Below the pieces are notes generated by a model. That model saw nothing but the letters and a program-made list of their open reading frames with translations, had not been told where the DNA came from and ran no database searches. From Arthrospiribacter ruber (GTDB lineage Bacteria > Bacteroidota > Bacteroidia > Cytophagales > Cyclobacteriaceae): 64,000 bases of DNA. Positions 22,612-33,400 of the stretch are shown here, piece after piece. Numbering within the stretch: the stretch's first letter is position 1; each line of letters starts with the position of its first letter. Location of the stretch: the NCBI RefSeq assembly GCF_019343195.1, contig NZ_RPHB01000005.1:372001-436000 (forward strand), given 5' to 3'. The translations under genes and the position numbers were made by a program.

Positions 22612-24141
22612 TTATTTTTTTAAAACCTCCTCATAAAATCCCCTGACATCTTTTGTCATTTGATCTAAGGAAGGCTTGTGAATATAGACCATGTGTCCTG
22701 ATTCATAATACTTCATGCTGATATTATCCCTCAATTCAGGAGCTACCATCATGTGATCTACGGTATATTCTGTAGCAAAGAAAGGTGTAGCCAAATCATA
22801 ATAACCGTTGATGAACATCACTTTGAGGTAAGGGTTTTTGTGAATGGCATTTCGCAAGGTTTCAGAATTGTTCAGGTATTCATTTTGAACATTGCTATAG
22901 TTCCAAGGCCTCACTCTTCCTGTGAGAATTTCATATGCCAGGTTACTTTCAAAGCCCAGTTCCCTACTCACATAATCATTGATCGCCATGCTGTAAGGTC
23001 CATAAATGGCTTTGTTGTAACTTGGATCAAATTCAAAGCCTTCGCCGGCATGATCCAAATCAAGACCAAGAATTCGCCCGTCAAGCCTACCCACAGTTTG
23101 CTTTCTGTCTCTCAAAAGCTCTTTTACAAACCTTCTGATATGAATTCTGTAATGGGTATTCTCCAGGTATTCCTTAGACAGACCTGTGTATTGGTGAAGT
23201 TTGTCAGCAAGTCTTAGCTTATCATCTTCTGTAAGCTGGTCTCCCTTCATAAGCATGGTAGCGTACTCCCCTTTTGCATATTGTCTGACTTCTTCGATAA
23301 AAGCATCTAAGTCAGACACCTCGTTAGGCAAAGCCTTATGGTATTCAGCAATGGCTGCATAAGTAGGAAGATACATGATGTAAGGAAGGTCATGCCCAGG
23401 TGCGAAATTAAGCGTGGCAAAATTAGTGACCGCACTGATCATGATGATGCCATTGAGAAACATGCCATACCTGTCCTGTAGGTAACCTGAGAGCCCTGCT
23501 GCCCTGGTCGTTCCATAACTTTCTCCAGATAGGAATTTGGGAGAATTCCATCTCTTAAACTCCGATACATAAGCCCGGATAAAATCCCCAACTGAAGCAA
23601 TATCCTCCACGTAACCTAGAAACTGCTTCTTATCTTCACCTTCTGCAGGTCGGCTATACCCTGTTTCTATTGGATCTATAAATACGAGATCTGTTTTGTC
23701 CAACCATGTGTTGGGATTATCAATGACATTGTAAGGAGGAGGCAATGCTTCTCCATCTTCGGTCATTTCAATCATTCTTGGACCCAGACCGCCCATGTGC
23801 AGCCATACTGAAGAAGAGCCAGGCCCACCGTTAAAAACGAATGTTATTGGCCTATCTTTTGGATTGCTGACATTTTTGAGGGTATATGCAGTGAAGTAAA
23901 ACTTTGCTTTGGGTTTGCCGCCCTCATTGGACATATGCATGAACCCGGCAGTGGTTTTATAACTTAGGGATTTTCCTGCAGCCTGTATGCTGTGGTCCTT
24001 TTCGCTCACTTCCAACTCCTGCATGATAAGCTGATTCGGGTTGGCGGCTGCAGAAATTCCCTGTGCCATAAGCGAAGAGCCTGCACTCCCCATCCAGAGG
24101 AGGCAGGCTAGGCATGAAATGTATATAAACTTAGCTTTCAT
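22612..24141 (-). CDS. Secreted serine carboxypeptidase, peptidase S10 family
   Basis: 509 residues with an N-terminal signal peptide (cleavage probably near SSLMAQG). Family motifs: FVFNGGPGSSSVWLHMGGLG (oxyanion region), FLSGESYGTTRAAG (catalytic Ser), FINGYYDLATPFFATEY (Asp) and ESGHMVYIHKPS (His). S10 enzymes remove C-terminal amino acids from peptides. Its start codon overlaps the susD stop by one base (TAATG), so it is translationally coupled to the SusC/SusD pair and probably processes peptides in the periplasm or outside the cell. Confidence 0.94.
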   Translation of the reverse strand: MKAKFIYISCLACLLWMGSAGSSLMAQGISAAANPNQLIMQELEVSEKDHSIQAAGKSLSYKTTAGFMHMSNEGGKPKAKFYFTAYTLKNVSNPKDRPITFVFNGGPGSSSVWLHMGGLGPRMIEMTEDGEALPPPYNVIDNPNTWLDKTDLVFIDPIETGYSRPAEGEDKKQFLGYVEDIASVGDFIRAYVSEFKRWNSPKFLSGESYGTTRAAGLSGYLQDRYGMFLNGIIMISAVTNFATLNFAPGHDLPYIMYLPTYAAIAEYHKALPNEVSDLDAFIEEVRQYAKGEYATMLMKGDQLTEDDKLRLADKLHQYTGLSKEYLENTHYRIHIRRFVKELLRDRKQTVGRLDGRILGLDLDHAGEGFEFDPSYNKAIYGPYSMAINDYVSRELGFESNLAYEILTGRVRPWNYSNVQNEYLNNSETLRNAIHKNPYLKVMFINGYYDLATPFFATEYTVDHMMVAPELRDNISMKYYESGHMVYIHKPSLDQMTKDVRGFYEEVLKK

Positions 24142-25556
24142 TAACGGTAGGCTGGATTTTGAACCATATTGGAATTGGTGAAGATTTCCGAATTTGGAAT
24201 CGGGAACACATACCTTCCTCTGTCCCCTATGGAGTAGGTGGTAGATCCCGTAGTTCTTGGCAAATCAGTAAACACCTCAATTGCTCTATCCGTCCTTGTC
24301 ATGTCAAAAAACCTGTGGCCTTCAATGGCAAATTCAAATTTTCTTTCTTCAAGTATCAAATCTATCAGTTCTTCACCACCAGAGGAACTCACATCAGCTA
24401 ATCCTGCCCTGTTTCTGACAGCATTGAGATCAGAAATAGCCCCTGAAACATTTCCTTGTCTCGCTCTGGCTTCTGATCTGATCAGGTACATTTCAGCAAT
24501 CCGAAGTACAGGAACGTTGGATGCATTTTGCAATTCATCGAACTTGGTGGAATAATATACCCCACCAAAAGCAGGATTTAAGGCAATAAGATCACTTCTA
24601 TCATCTTCTCCCTGCCTGTCAAGCAATTGTTGGGCAAAAGGCTGATGGAAGCTCAGTCCACCCCTACCATTGAGCGATGCAGGAAAATACCACTGTCTGA
24701 ATCCACTGAAATCCACTACATTATAATGCATTTCAAAGATAGATTCTGCAGAGAAATCTGTTCTGAAGATATCAGAGAAGGGTTGTACCAGCTCGAATGA
24801 ACCTTGGTTGATTACCTGTGTAGCTTTGGATTCAGCTTCCGTCCAGTTATCCAGATAAAGACTATGCCTGGCCAACATGGCTGCAGCTGCTGCTTTAGTT
24901 AATCTAGAACGAGAAAGAAAGTTGCTTGCTCTGGATTCAGGCAAAAGGCTTTCACCTTGCTCGAGATCCATCCTTGCCTGATTCCAGGTTTCTTCAAGGC
25001 TAGCTCTTTCTTTGAAAGCATCTTCACTGACTCCTATTGAAGGCTCAGTTTCTATAATTACTCCCAGTTCCCCATATTTTCCAGGTATACCTCCAAAATA
25101 AGTAGCCAGGTGAAAATACATCATTCCTCTGAAAGCGTAGGCCTGACCCAGCATATCGTTGATTCTTTCCTGTGAAAGGTCAGGGACGTTCGGTGCAAAA
25201 GCAATGATGTTATTGGCCAAATCTATAGTCCTATAAATCTGCGTGTAAAGATCATCTATTTCGGTATTATCAGGTGTCTGTCTGAATTCATCTATTACAT
25301 TAAAGTTGTCCCAGGTATCTACTGACTGCACAAGGTCAGAAGCCAGTTCGCCCAAAGTCTGTACCCTCCAGTTGTATACCAATTGTGCTTCATTGTAAAG
25401 CCCATTAAGGGCCGCCTCTGCATTGACTGCATTGGCAAATGCTTCTTCAGTAGCAATCTGAAACTGAGGATCCTGATCCAGTACATTACAACTTATTCCT
25501 AGACCGGACAGGATAAGCCATCCTGCCGCTATTCCTTTATATATATGCTTTTTCAT
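24141..25556 (-). CDS. SusD/RagB-like outer-membrane nutrient-binding lipoprotein
   Basis: 471 residues. Lipoprotein signal with lipobox GISC (about residue 23), then the SusD N-terminal region (VLDQDPQFQIATEEAFAN, AEAALNGLYNEAQLVYN), TPR-like helices including GQAYAFRGMMYFHLATYFGG, and the C-terminal LRIAEMYLIRSEARARQGN, DLNAVRNRAGL and ILEERKFEFAIEGHRFFDM. It caps the TonB-dependent transporter encoded just upstream (12-base gap). The ligand cannot be read, but the peptidase neighbours suggest peptides rather than glycans. Confidence 0.95.
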   Translation of the reverse strand: MKKHIYKGIAAGWLILSGLGISCNVLDQDPQFQIATEEAFANAVNAEAALNGLYNEAQLVYNWRVQTLGELASDLVQSVDTWDNFNVIDEFRQTPDNTEIDDLYTQIYRTIDLANNIIAFAPNVPDLSQERINDMLGQAYAFRGMMYFHLATYFGGIPGKYGELGVIIETEPSIGVSEDAFKERASLEETWNQARMDLEQGESLLPESRASNFLSRSRLTKAAAAAMLARHSLYLDNWTEAESKATQVINQGSFELVQPFSDIFRTDFSAESIFEMHYNVVDFSGFRQWYFPASLNGRGGLSFHQPFAQQLLDRQGEDDRSDLIALNPAFGGVYYSTKFDELQNASNVPVLRIAEMYLIRSEARARQGNVSGAISDLNAVRNRAGLADVSSSGGEELIDLILEERKFEFAIEGHRFFDMTRTDRAIEVFTDLPRTTGSTTYSIGDRGRYVFPIPNSEIFTNSNMVQNPAYR

Positions 25557-25568
25557 TTTCGTGGTGGG

Positions 25569-28500
25569 TTAGAAGGTTAAGTTTATTCCCAAAGTATAGG
25601 TTCTAGGCTGTGGCATTACAGCGATATCTACCCCCGCTACCAAATTAGACGGGCTGGTACTTACTTCGGGATCCAAACCTGTGTAGTTTGTCCAAGTGAT
25701 CAGGTTCTGAGCTGCTGCATAAAGTCTTGCTCTTCCCACTCCCACTCTAGAAGTGATTGGAGACGGAATGGTATAACCTATGCTGGTATTTTTCAATCTT
25801 AAGAAAGAACCATCCTCCACATGACGTGAAGGTCTCAGATCGGCGCTATAGTTTCTTGAAGACATTCTGGGAATATCCGTGATATCTCCTGGCTGCTGCC
25901 ATCTGTCCAATTGTTGGGCGGAATACCCTGTGGTCCTATCTCCCCCATGTTCGAAGAAGTAACGGCCATAGTTCAAAATGTTACCCCCTTCTGAAAACTG
26001 GAAGAAAACCATGAAATCCCAGTTTTTATAGTTGACCATATTGGTCCAACCTCCTACATACCTAGGGATGGCAGTTCCAAAAATCTGTCTGTGAATATTT
26101 GGATTAAACTCCTCGTCACCCATGGTGTCCCAGATAATATCACCAGTCTGTGGATCTACTCCTTCCTGTACATGGACCCAGAATGAATTCATTGGGTATC
26201 CTTCTTCTACCCTCACATAATCCCTAGTGAAGGTAGTAAATGGAAATGCCAGTCTTTTCACCAAGTTGTTGTTTCTTGATACATTAAAGCTAGAAGTCCA
26301 AGTGAAATTTTCTTTTTCAATAATAGATGCGTTTATCCCCAATTCAAAACCTCTGTTTTCCATTTCCCCGAAATTTTGTGTCAGCACACTGAATCCTAGA
26401 GATTTTGGAACAGGTACATTCAAAAGAAGGTCTTTTGTCTGCTTGTCGTAGTAATCAAATGTTAGGGTAAGCCTATCATTCCAAAGACCTACATCAAAAC
26501 CAATATTAAACTGAGCGGTAGTTTCCCACCTTAAGTCTGGATTGGCAAGTTGATTGGGAGCAATTCCAGGGGCATCCACATAGGAAGCCGGACCTGTAGG
26601 CTGGCCTACACCACCGAGGTTCAACCCTCCTCGCATTCCTCCCCAAAGCCCTAAAGCCTGGAAGTCACCGATTCCACCTTGGTTACCTGTGATACCATAA
26701 GAAGCCCTGATTTTCATATCTGAAACTGTACCTCTAATGCTTTCCATAAATCCTTCATCGATCATTCTCCAAGCACCTGCCACGGAAGGGAAATAGCCCC
26801 ATCTGTTATCTGCACCAAATCGGGAGGAAGCATCCGCCCTCATATTGGCAGTAAAGAGGTATTTACCTTTATATCCGTAATTTACCCTTGTAAAAAATGA
26901 GGCTATACCCCAAGAAGTACCCGTAGAACTGGAGTTCTTGACGGCGGCAGACTCAATTCTTTTGAAGGAATTGGATGGAAAACCCTGACCCATAGCCTGG
27001 GTTCTTAAGAACTGGTTTTCCTGCAAAGTATTTCCCAAAAGAAGGTTTATGTTGTGCTCACCGAAGTTTTTCTGATAGGTAAGCACATTCTCATTGATCC
27101 AGTTGTTGCTTCTGGTCACATATGACTGGGCGGAACCATTGATGGCCTCACCTGCTGCAAGGAAAGTATTGAAATACCTGTCTTCCTCTACTAGGTTGTT
27201 GTCTATACTCCAAGTACTCCTAAAGACCAAACCATCTGTGATTTCCCAATCGGCAAAAACACTACCAATGATCCTGGTAGTCTTCATCAGGTAGTCTGTT
27301 TCGTTGGCTACAGCAACCGGGTTTTCCCAAAAAGGTCTATGGTAGGAACCATCCTCATTATAAATAGGATAATTACTTGGATAAAAGAAGGCCGTGGAAA
27401 GAGCTCCTTCAATGGCATTCCCATTCAGTGCCCTGTCTCTGGTATTCACGGAATAAGTGGCGCTTGTACCTATTTTCAGGCTTGGAGTCACCATAAAATC
27501 AAGGTTCATTCTGGCACTGCTTCTTTCGAACTCAGATGGCCTTACCAGACCCTCCTGATAGAAGTTGTTTGCTGAAACAAAGTACTTGATTCTTTCATCA
27601 CCTCCAGCAACAGAGGCATCCAAGCTTCGGATGGACCCAGTTTGGAAAATTTCATCAAACCAATTGGTATCGATTGCACCATCCGGGTTAGGGAATGGTG
27701 CAGCGTAAGGCTGTCCTGAAGAATTTGGAGCGTCCAGAGACCCATAGCGATCTATCCAGTTGTTACGACTGGCTTCGTTTTGAAGTCTTTCAAACGTAGG
27801 ACCATCCACCCTTAGGTCATTTGGATTTCTCCAAGGCTCAGAAATACCACCATACATTGTAATATTTACGACAGGTTTTCCTGCTTTACCTCTTTTGGTC
27901 GTAATCAAGACTACCCCATTGGCAGCTCTGGCACCGTAAATCGCTGTAGCGGAAGCATCTTTCAAGATTTCCATTGACTCGATGTCGGCTGGATTGAGAT
28001 CAGCAAGTGGGTTTACCGGCTGACCAAAAGTAGTGGCAGCGATATTGTCCGAAATAATCGGTACTCCATCAATTACGTAAAGAGGGTCTGAATTACCAGT
28101 AATAGAGGTAGTCCCCCGAATCCTGATGTTCATGCCACCGCCAGGTTCACCAGATTCTGTGTTGACCACCACCCCTGGTGCACGGCCCTGAAGCAATTGA
28201 TCCGGCGAAGTAATCGGAAGGTTTTCTACATCTTTTCCTTTAATAGAAGAAATAGAACTCGTCAGGGTCCTTCTGTCCTGCTCTCCATAACCCACTACAA
28301 TTACTTCAGAGAGGTTTTCTGTATCTGGAACCATGTTCACATTGATACTTGACTGGTTGGCCACCCTTATTTCTTGCCTATTGTATCCGACAAAGGAAAA
28401 AACCAACACATCATCAGCCGAATTGACTGAGATGGAAAACTGACCATCAAGGTCAGTAGTGGTGCCAATTCCGGTCCCCTTGACCAGAATATTTACACCA

Positions 28501-28616
28501 GGAATCCCCTCGGGTTCTTCTTCCGAGGTCACTCTACCCGTAACTGTCCGGGATTGGGCATATACGCTGATGACTGCAAGCAACAGCATACATGACGTAA
28601 GTAAAGCTTTTCTCAT
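25569..28616 (-). CDS. SusC/RagA-type TonB-linked outer-membrane receptor
   Basis: 1015 residues. Signal peptide about residues 1-20 (cleavage after VYAQ), a carboxypeptidase-like regulatory domain (about 23-105; VTGRVTSEEEPEGIPGVNIL), a TonB-box region (SEVIVVGYGEQ), plug domain (about 115-235; LQGRAPGVVVNTESGEPGGG, PLYVIDGVPI, ESMEILKDASATAIYGARAA) and a beta barrel ending in aromatic F (TLGINLTF). No STN domain is present, so signalling to an anti-sigma factor is not expected. It imports a substrate across the outer membrane using TonB energy. First gene of the SusC-SusD-S10 unit. The 238 bases upstream are AT-rich; TACCTTTA on the minus strand is a weak -7 candidate. Confidence 0.96.
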   Translation of the reverse strand: MRKALLTSCMLLLAVISVYAQSRTVTGRVTSEEEPEGIPGVNILVKGTGIGTTTDLDGQFSISVNSADDVLVFSFVGYNRQEIRVANQSSINVNMVPDTENLSEVIVVGYGEQDRRTLTSSISSIKGKDVENLPITSPDQLLQGRAPGVVVNTESGEPGGGMNIRIRGTTSITGNSDPLYVIDGVPIISDNIAATTFGQPVNPLADLNPADIESMEILKDASATAIYGARAANGVVLITTKRGKAGKPVVNITMYGGISEPWRNPNDLRVDGPTFERLQNEASRNNWIDRYGSLDAPNSSGQPYAAPFPNPDGAIDTNWFDEIFQTGSIRSLDASVAGGDERIKYFVSANNFYQEGLVRPSEFERSSARMNLDFMVTPSLKIGTSATYSVNTRDRALNGNAIEGALSTAFFYPSNYPIYNEDGSYHRPFWENPVAVANETDYLMKTTRIIGSVFADWEITDGLVFRSTWSIDNNLVEEDRYFNTFLAAGEAINGSAQSYVTRSNNWINENVLTYQKNFGEHNINLLLGNTLQENQFLRTQAMGQGFPSNSFKRIESAAVKNSSSTGTSWGIASFFTRVNYGYKGKYLFTANMRADASSRFGADNRWGYFPSVAGAWRMIDEGFMESIRGTVSDMKIRASYGITGNQGGIGDFQALGLWGGMRGGLNLGGVGQPTGPASYVDAPGIAPNQLANPDLRWETTAQFNIGFDVGLWNDRLTLTFDYYDKQTKDLLLNVPVPKSLGFSVLTQNFGEMENRGFELGINASIIEKENFTWTSSFNVSRNNNLVKRLAFPFTTFTRDYVRVEEGYPMNSFWVHVQEGVDPQTGDIIWDTMGDEEFNPNIHRQIFGTAIPRYVGGWTNMVNYKNWDFMVFFQFSEGGNILNYGRYFFEHGGDRTTGYSAQQLDRWQQPGDITDIPRMSSRNYSADLRPSRHVEDGSFLRLKNTSIGYTIPSPITSRVGVGRARLYAAAQNLITWTNYTGLDPEVSTSPSNLVAGVDIAVMPQPRTYTLGINLTF

Positions 28617-28854
28617 GGTATGATAATTTAGTTAGTACGAATCTAAATTCTTGATTTATACCTTATTATCAAAACCATTTACATAAGAATAGTGCTATAA
28701 AAATAATTTTACATACTAATAGTTTAATTATAAATGATTAAAGGTAAATAAATATTATTAATGGCATTGTTTTCATTAAATAATTATTGAAAAAGTATCA
28801 TTTATAGTTTAGTATTCAAGGAAATGGAAGTGGAGAGCATGTCCCCACTTAGAT

Positions 28855-30141
28855 TTATGCAAAAGGCTGGTCAATAGCAGGGCTGGGCTGGGAAAAGTAA
28901 ACAGGACCATCGTCTCCTATGTACATACAATCCTCTACCCTAACTCCAAATTCTCCTACTATATAAATTCCCGGCTCATTGCTGAAGCACATTCCTTTAG
29001 CCAAAGGTGTATCATTCCCTCTTACCAAGTTGGTCCATTCGTGTCCATCCATACCTATTCCATGACCCAAGCGGTGAGAGAAATATTTATAATCAGGTCC
29101 AAAACCTCCTTCTTCGATTACTTTTCTGGCAGCCGCATCTAGGTCTTCACATGTTACATTTTGGTTTTTGGCCAATTCAAATGCCGCTGTCTGCGCTTCT
29201 TTTGCAAGGTTCCAGACTTCTTTATGCCGATCTGTCGCCTGACCGAACACAATGGTTCTGCTGATATCAGACTTATATCCTTCTATGGTACATCCACCGT
29301 CAGCAAGCACCACATCCCCTTCCTTTAAATACTGCACAGTACTGGATCCATGGGGAAAAGCAGTCCATTCTCCAAAATTGGCCCCAATAGATCCCGTAGC
29401 TCCTAGGGCTTTATGTGCCTGCGAGGCTATTTCCCTGAAATCATCCTGACTCATTCCTTCATATAAGGAATCAAACAAAACTTTGTAGGCTTCTATGGTA
29501 ATGTCATTGGCTTTTTGCAACAATGCAATTTCAGCAGGCGATTTATATATCCTGCAACCTGCCGTAACGGGATCTGCCAATACATAATCGAAAGAAGACG
29601 CCTCCTTTTTGATCCCGTCAAAAAGGAAAAATCTACACCTTTCTTCAATACCCATGGTGCCTGACCTTCCAGCTTTGTCAGAAAGAATTCCTTTAACAAG
29701 AGCATAAGGGCTTTCATGCTCTTCCCATGTCCTGATTTCGGAGCCGAACTTTACCAACTCCCCTACTTTATCCTCCTCAAATTTGGGGCAGACATAAATA
29801 GGCTCTCCATTGGCCGGAATGACAGCAGCTACCATTCTTTCAGACAGAAAAAAATCAAAATCCAAAAAATACTTCATGCTGGTACCAGGCTCCAGAAACA
29901 AGGCATCTACGCCATTTTTCTTCATCAGCTCCTGCGCTTTTCCGATTCTCGATTGCCTCTCTTCCCTGCTGATCGGCTTCACGTCGGCAGTCATATTTTT
30001 TAGTTTACTAAAATCAGGCTTATTTCCTGATGCGGGGTCTTTCTGGTTTTCGGCAGCACCTGAACAGCCCACAAATGGTAAAGTTATTGCCGGGGCAATT
30101 GCCGCCGCTTTGATAAATGCTCGTCGGTTAAAGTTCATCAT
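28855..30141 (-). CDS. M24 family metallopeptidase (Xaa-Pro type), Tat lipoprotein
   Basis: About 428 residues. N-terminus MMNFNRRAFIKAAAIAPAIT has a twin-arginine-type motif (NRRAFIK) and a lipobox-like FVGCSG, so a Tat-exported lipoprotein is likely. The creatinase N-terminal domain (about 50-190) precedes the pita-bread catalytic domain. Metal ligands are visible in LADGGCTIEGYKSDISR (two Asp), HRLGHGIGMDGHE (His), FSNEPGIYI (Glu) and GVRVEDCMYI (Glu). It likely releases N-terminal residues next to proline. It lies 238 bases upstream of susC on the same strand; a role in the same peptide-use locus is inferred. Start could be the second Met (30138). Confidence 0.9.
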   Translation of the reverse strand: MMNFNRRAFIKAAAIAPAITLPFVGCSGAAENQKDPASGNKPDFSKLKNMTADVKPISREERQSRIGKAQELMKKNGVDALFLEPGTSMKYFLDFDFFLSERMVAAVIPANGEPIYVCPKFEEDKVGELVKFGSEIRTWEEHESPYALVKGILSDKAGRSGTMGIEERCRFFLFDGIKKEASSFDYVLADPVTAGCRIYKSPAEIALLQKANDITIEAYKVLFDSLYEGMSQDDFREIASQAHKALGATGSIGANFGEWTAFPHGSSTVQYLKEGDVVLADGGCTIEGYKSDISRTIVFGQATDRHKEVWNLAKEAQTAAFELAKNQNVTCEDLDAAARKVIEEGGFGPDYKYFSHRLGHGIGMDGHEWTNLVRGNDTPLAKGMCFSNEPGIYIVGEFGVRVEDCMYIGDDGPVYFSQPSPAIDQPFA

Positions 30142-30225
30142 ATTTGGTTGGTTAGTGAATTTTATGGTTTAGGGAAACAGCCCCCTTAAAGACACCTTTG
30201 AACTGAGACTTAAATTTCATTGTAC

Positions 30226-30290
30226 CAAGAAGGATGTACAAAGTACTAAGTACGAAGTGCCAAGTACAAAGAACCACTTAGCAATTGTCA
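30226..30290. repeat. Short degenerate repeat rich in AAGTAC
   Basis: The word AAGTAC or its variants recur four times about 8-10 bases apart, followed by AAAGAACCACTTAGCAATTG. A related stretch lies at about 50452-50500 (GTACCAAGTACAAAGAA, then CAATTG), so this is a dispersed intergenic repeat. The rest of the 286-base gap upstream of the M24 gene has no feature I can defend. Confidence 0.45.
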
Positions 30291-30427
30291 AATATACTGT
30301 GTTGGACTGTCGCCTCTGTACGCCAATGAAATTGCAGGTTATTTTTCGGGTCTGTTGATTAGGAATAGAATGTATATAATTACTATTTGGGTTTGCCCTC
30401 TGTCATGATCTTACTCTGTTCAAGTGC

Positions 30428-33400
30428 TTATCTCCTCAACCTCAACTCAAGATTCCTGGAAATAAGGTATTGGTTGAATGCCGGGATTTCTTCTTCTATC
30501 AGCTTCTGATACTGCACCTGTATATCGTCCAATTGCTTTCTAAAGACATCATATACCTCTACCTGTTGATTGGTCGGCCTGAAATCAGCACCAAATCCTC
30601 CGATATCACTGGCCAAAGCGGAAATTCTGCCATAGAGTTTCATTGGGCTCCTGAAGGCATCTTCCCTCGCACCGGTAAGATTGACATCAAACAACTCCCC
30701 TTCGATCTTGAGGATTTTATCTTCGAGATCTTTAACTTTTACAGCTACTTCTTCATCATTCTGTAGGACGATCAGCTCTTCTAATTCCTTTCTTATTTCT
30801 TCTATTTCATTGATAGCCGTGACCACTTCATTCATGGCCTCATTGAGTTTGAGAGAGAATTCCACTTGCTTCTCTATGTCTTCCAGGGTCCCCGCCGTGT
30901 TAGGATCTTTGATAACCTCCACAGATTGCTTCACTTTTTTTCCATCCACAATAAGATGGACTTCATATTCCCCGGGAACCACCCTTGGACCCAACTGCCC
31001 TCTATATAGGTCGAGATCCCATGTTACCAAAGGCCTAAATTCCCTGCCTTCCAGTTTGACCCAAGGTTTGTCCGGCGGAGCCACCAAAAGTCTCGGCTCG
31101 AGGGTTCTTTCGTAGCGCAAATCCCACCAAACTCTATTGACGCCCTCATCCTTTTTACCATCAAGTGTCCGGACAAGCGTCCCGTCCTTTTTCCTGATTT
31201 CTATACTTACCTTTCGGGCAGGATCACTGAGATAATAGTTTAAATCCATTCCATAGGGAGGATTAAAGCCCGTTGTCATAGACCTTCCTTCAGTTTTTAT
31301 CCCTTGAAGTTCATGAAACCTATATGCCGGTCGCTGGTTAAAAAGGTGGACTTCTTTGGTCAAGACATCTTCATCCAATTCCCTGATTGGGGTAATATTG
31401 TCCAAGATATAAAAGCCCCTCCCATATGTCCCTATCACAAGGTCCCTGAAATTTTCCTGAATGGTCATCCAATAAATCGGTACAGGAGGAAGGTTATTTC
31501 TCAACCTGAACCAAGACGCTCCGTCATTCTTGGATATATAAAGCCCTTTGTCAGTCCCTGCGTAAAGCAAACCTTCTACAAGCGGATCCTCTCTGGTCAC
31601 ATGCACAAAGCTGGATTCCGACTTTTCTATTCCATCAGAAATCAAAGTCCAGGTCTTTCCATAATCGCTCGTTTTGTACACATAAGGATCAAAATCACCT
31701 AGCTGATGGGCATCCACGGCGATGTAAGCAGTACCGGGTTGATGCCTTGAAGGCTCTATACTGGTGATGGTACCCAACTCAGGTTTACCTGGAATATTAT
31801 CCGTAACATTTTCCCAGTTTTCCCCTCCATTTTTGGTGAGATGAACGAGACCATCATTGGAGCCAACCCATATTAACCCATCTTCCAAGTGGGATTCGGC
31901 TATGGCAAAAAGAACGGAAGCATCAAATGTCATCAGGTTATCTATAGCTATTCCCCCAGAAGCTTGCTGGTGGGATTTGTCATTTCGGGTAAGGTCAGGG
32001 CTGATGATTTTCCAGCTCTGCCCGTAGTCCTCCGTCTGATGAACAAATTGACTTCCCACATATACCCTCTTGTGGTTATGCGGACTGATAAATATAGGAA
32101 AAGACCAATGCCATCTATATTTGAGGTCCGCTGGAGCCCAACCATAACCTGCTTCAGGCCAAACCCTCACATCTCTTGCGTGTCCGGTTCTAAGGTCGTA
32201 TACCTGTAGCCCACCGTCATAGCAACCTGACCAAATGATATTATTGTCTTCGGGATCAGGTATCGCCCAGCCACTTTCACACCCTCCCACTGCATGCCAA
32301 AGGCCAAGAGAAATACTTCCCTGTCGTGAATTGCTGGGACCTCTGTAAGAATAGCCATCCTGCCTGTTGCCATAGACATTGTATGGAACCTGATTGTCTG
32401 TCCAAACATGGTACATCTGGGCATTAGGAAAAACATATTGCCTGTAGGTTTTTTGCTTATTTAGTGTAACACCCATCCCTCCATCATGAGCAACCATAAT
32501 CCTATTAGGATTTAATGGATCTACCCAAATGTCATGGTTGTCGCCACCTGCCCTATAACCGGCATCTGCCAAGGTCTTACCACCGTCTTTGGAAGTACTG
32601 AAGCGTACGGATGCAAAATACACCTCATCCGGATCATCTGTAGAGACCCTTAATCTGGTATAATACGGAGCCCTTTCATTGATGGTGTGATTTATCATGG
32701 TCAGTTCCCATGAATCACCCCCATCTATAGACTTCCACAATTGTGGGCTGTCCATTTCAAAAAGGGCATACACTACATCTGGGTTACTGTAAGCAATCGC
32801 CACCGAGGACTTGCCTACAGGATTATCTTTTCCGCCGGGAAGCCCATTATTTTTCATTGGCTCCCAGGTTTCCCCTCCATCTTTACTTCTGTAGATCCCT
32901 CCTCCTGGACCACCACTGGTCAGGCCATACGTTTTAATATCTATAGACCAAAATGCTGCAAACAAAATATCCGGGTTTTTAGGGTTCATGGCAAGGTCAC
33001 TTGCACCAGTTCCCTCATCCACAAAAAGCACGTGGTCCCATGTATCTCCGCCATCGGAAGTTTTGAAGATTCCTCTTTCTTTTTGTGGCGCATAGGTATG
33101 TCCCAAAGCCGCAGCATATACCACATCAGGATTTCTGGGATCTACTTCAATCTGACTGATTCTTGCGGTTTCCTTTAATCCTTTATGTTGAAAGGACTTT
33201 CCTGCATCCGTCGACCTGTAGATTCCATTCCCCATGGCATGTGCAGGTCGTATCAAAAATGTCTCTCCGGTACCCGCCCAAACATGGTCAGGATTGCTCG
33301 GAGCCAAAGCCAAAGCAGATACAGATGATATATCCTGATCATCAAAAATAGACGCCCAGGTACCCCCTCCGTCTTCTGATTTGAATAGTCCTCCGGAAGC

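Noticed and set aside
30226-30290. CRISPR array
   Set aside because: Repeats are 6-10 bases with no unique spacers.
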